From: Bacteroidota bacterium
GTDB lineage: Bacteria; Bacteroidota; Bacteroidia; B-17B0; Aurantibacillaceae
DNA: 32,785 bases
Direction of reading: 5' to 3'
NCBI GenBank assembly: GCA_013816615.1
Contig: JACDED010000008.1
Location: 31,335-64,119 of the forward strand
In this document: in pieces, positions 31,353-32,785 of the stretch
How positions within the stretch are numbered: the first letter of the stretch is position 1
How the letters are laid out: every line of letters starts with the position of its first letter
The notes under the pieces: model-generated
Database searches by the model: none
What the model saw: only the letters and a program-made list of their open reading frames with translations
What the model was told of the DNA's origin: nothing
Program-made: the position numbers and the translations under genes

Positions 31353-32785
31353 TTATTTTTCTTTTGTAACGGTTTTTAAATTTAAAAGATTCATAGAGTT
31401 GCTTCCTAAACCTTTTACTTTATGATTTACCAAACGAATAACCTGGTCGTAATACAAAGGAATAATTGGAGCATCATCAATGATCATACGATCCATTTTT
31501 TGATACAGCTCAATTTTTTTGGCTTCATTTGTTTCTTTTTGTGCTTGTTCGAATGCAGCATCAAAAGCAGGATTATTGTAATGGAAATAGTTTGAGCCTT
31601 GCGGTGAGAAATTTTTACTATAAAAAATATTCATAAAATTTTCTTCATCGGCATAATCGCCTACCCATGATTTTTTAAACATAGCGTACTCGCAATTATT
31701 TACTGCCTGGCGCAAAACTGAAATTTTTTCGAGGCTTATCTGTAAATTGATATTGCATTGAGCTAATTGCGATTGAATAAATTCTGCCTGTTCTTTATAA
31801 TTTCCAACATCAGGCGTATGTAAAGTAATTTCGGGTAAACCTTCTCCGTTAGGGAACCCGGCGTCTTTTAATAATTCTCTTGCAAGATCAGGATTGTATG
31901 AATAGCCTTGCACTTTTGTTGGGTCATAACTTTTCATCCCTTTAGGAATAAAGCCCGCATGAGCAGGCGTACCAATATTGTTTCTTAAGTAGGTGATTAA
32001 TTTATCTCTATCGAAAGCACAATTAATTGCCTGGCGAATTGATTTTAAAATTAAAGGCGAATTACGAACTGAAGCAATTTTATCATCAATTAAAATACCA
32101 ATGTAATCTGTTTTTAAGAAGGTTTGTTTTTGCAAATAAAATTTGTTGGTGTACACATCTCTTAATCCTCCATCCTTATCCAAAACTTCATTTATATTAA
32201 AGGCATCGGCTCCGCTCAGCATATCAAATTTGCCATTTAATAATTCCATAAAAGCAGTTTCTTTACTTTTAATAAATGAAATAGATACAGCATCGAGGTA
32301 AGGCAATTTTGTACCTTTACTATCCACTTCAAAATAATTTTGATTTTTTACAAGGATAAGCTTTGTACCTTCTTCCCACATTTTAAATTGAAAAGGGCCT
32401 GTACCTACCGGGTTTCTTCTAAAATCCTGTTTGTAATATTCGATAGCTTCGTAGGGAAGTACACTAAAGAATTTTTGCGTAAGCACACTCAAAAAAGCAC
32501 TGAAAGGTTGTTTTAAACGAATGATAAGTGTTGAATCGTTCTTTGCTAAAAAACCTTTGTATTCTGTTTTATCACTTCTGTCAATGTTGTTTAATAAAGT
32601 AGATGCGCTGCTAACTTTACTATCGTATAAACGGTGAAAACTGTAAACAAAATCCTTTGCAACTACTTTTCTGCCCTTGCCACCCTCAAAACAAGGGCTA
32701 TCATGAAAATGAACATCGGTTCTTAAATTAAAAGTGTAAGCAAGACCATCTTCACTAACGCTAAATTTGTGGGCAATGCAGGGCG
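31353..32785 (-). CDS. Peptide ABC transporter substrate-binding protein (SBP family 5), 3' part
   Basis: The frame is open from the window edge to a TAA at 31353, covering about 477 residues; the N-terminus and signal sequence lie outside. Family 5 (DppA/OppA) landmarks are in order: KFSVSEDGLAYTFNLRTDVH, KVVAKDFVYSFHRLYD, NPVGTGPFQFKMWEEGTKLI, AINCAFDRDKLITYL, NPDLARELLKDAGFPNGEG, and YQKMDRMIIDDAPIIPLYYD. Such proteins bind oligopeptides in the periplasm and deliver them to an ABC permease; some bind nickel or haem instead. A shorter frame beginning at TTG 32492 is internal and not the true start. It is followed immediately by the LMW-PTP gene. Confidence 0.92.
   Translation of the reverse strand, partial: PCIAHKFSVSEDGLAYTFNLRTDVHFHDSPCFEGGKGRKVVAKDFVYSFHRLYDSKVSSASTLLNNIDRSDKTEYKGFLAKNDSTLIIRLKQPFSAFLSVLTQKFFSVLPYEAIEYYKQDFRRNPVGTGPFQFKMWEEGTKLILVKNQNYFEVDSKGTKLPYLDAVSISFIKSKETAFMELLNGKFDMLSGADAFNINEVLDKDGGLRDVYTNKFYLQKQTFLKTDYIGILIDDKIASVRNSPLILKSIRQAINCAFDRDKLITYLRNNIGTPAHAGFIPKGMKSYDPTKVQGYSYNPDLARELLKDAGFPNGEGLPEITLHTPDVGNYKEQAEFIQSQLAQCNINLQISLEKISVLRQAVNNCEYAMFKKSWVGDYADEENFMNIFYSKNFSPQGSNYFHYNNPAFDAAFEQAQKETNEAKKIELYQKMDRMIIDDAPIIPLYYDQVIRLVNHKVKGLGSNSMNLLNLKTVTKEK

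Noticed and set aside
1-32785. CRISPR array, insertion sequence or prophage
   Set aside because: No regularly spaced repeats, transposase, integrase or phage structural genes were found on either strand.

Overview
The window is about 32.8 kb of AT-rich chromosomal DNA from a member of the Bacteroidota. Pointers to this are a GWxTD-domain protein, a T9SS-type C-terminal sorting domain, TAnnTTTG (-7) promoter boxes, no obvious Shine-Dalgarno sequences, a large ispG with an insert, a GH92 alpha-mannosidase and a fused lycopene cyclase-domain protein. The order within the phylum cannot be fixed from sequence alone. All functional calls rest on reading motifs; no database search was run.

Layout. 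Positions 1-8113 are housekeeping: the 5' part of clpB, a TPR/SpoIIE serine phosphatase, recR, a sodium:solute symporter, a GT2 glycosyltransferase with a GWxTD protein, and tRNA-Ser(UGA) with its terminator. Positions 8114-8747 look decayed, with a lone T9SS sorting domain and short orphan frames. Positions 8748-16970 hold an RlmI-like methyltransferase, a FucP-type sugar transporter, a tandem pair of paralogous membrane-anchored proteins, a GH92 glycosidase and a small secreted protein. A 235-bp GC-rich intergenic element (16986-17220) precedes ispG.

The most interesting part is 19300-28825. A minus-strand operon (SRPBCC protein, 41-aa micro-ORF, TIGR03643/DUF2805 protein, atypical SDR) diverges from a plus-strand series (6-pyruvoyl-tetrahydropterin synthase, folE, DUF2452, MerR with B12-binding domain). 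Next comes a carotenoid operon (crtI, crtB, a conserved small secreted protein, crtZ, lycopene cyclase, UDP-glycosyltransferase) closed by a strong terminator. The MerR protein carries the W-x9-EH motif and a B12 lower-ligand histidine, as in CarH/LitR adenosylcobalamin photoreceptors. Three inverted repeats of the form GTTTAAC ... (G/A)TTAAAC, each spanning exactly 28 bp, lie in the divergent promoter, in front of crtI, and at the start of the crtI leader. I infer a B12/light-responsive regulon that joins pterin synthesis, a set of poorly understood light-cluster genes and carotenoid synthesis (probably a glycosylated zeaxanthin-type pigment). ispG, next door, supplies isoprenoid precursors.

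Positions 28838-32785 hold two small inverted-repeat elements, a deoxyhypusine synthase-like protein without the usual catalytic lysine, an outer-membrane-type protein, a low-molecular-weight tyrosine phosphatase split by a one-base homopolymer frameshift, and the 3' part of a peptide-binding ABC transporter lipoprotein gene that runs off the window.
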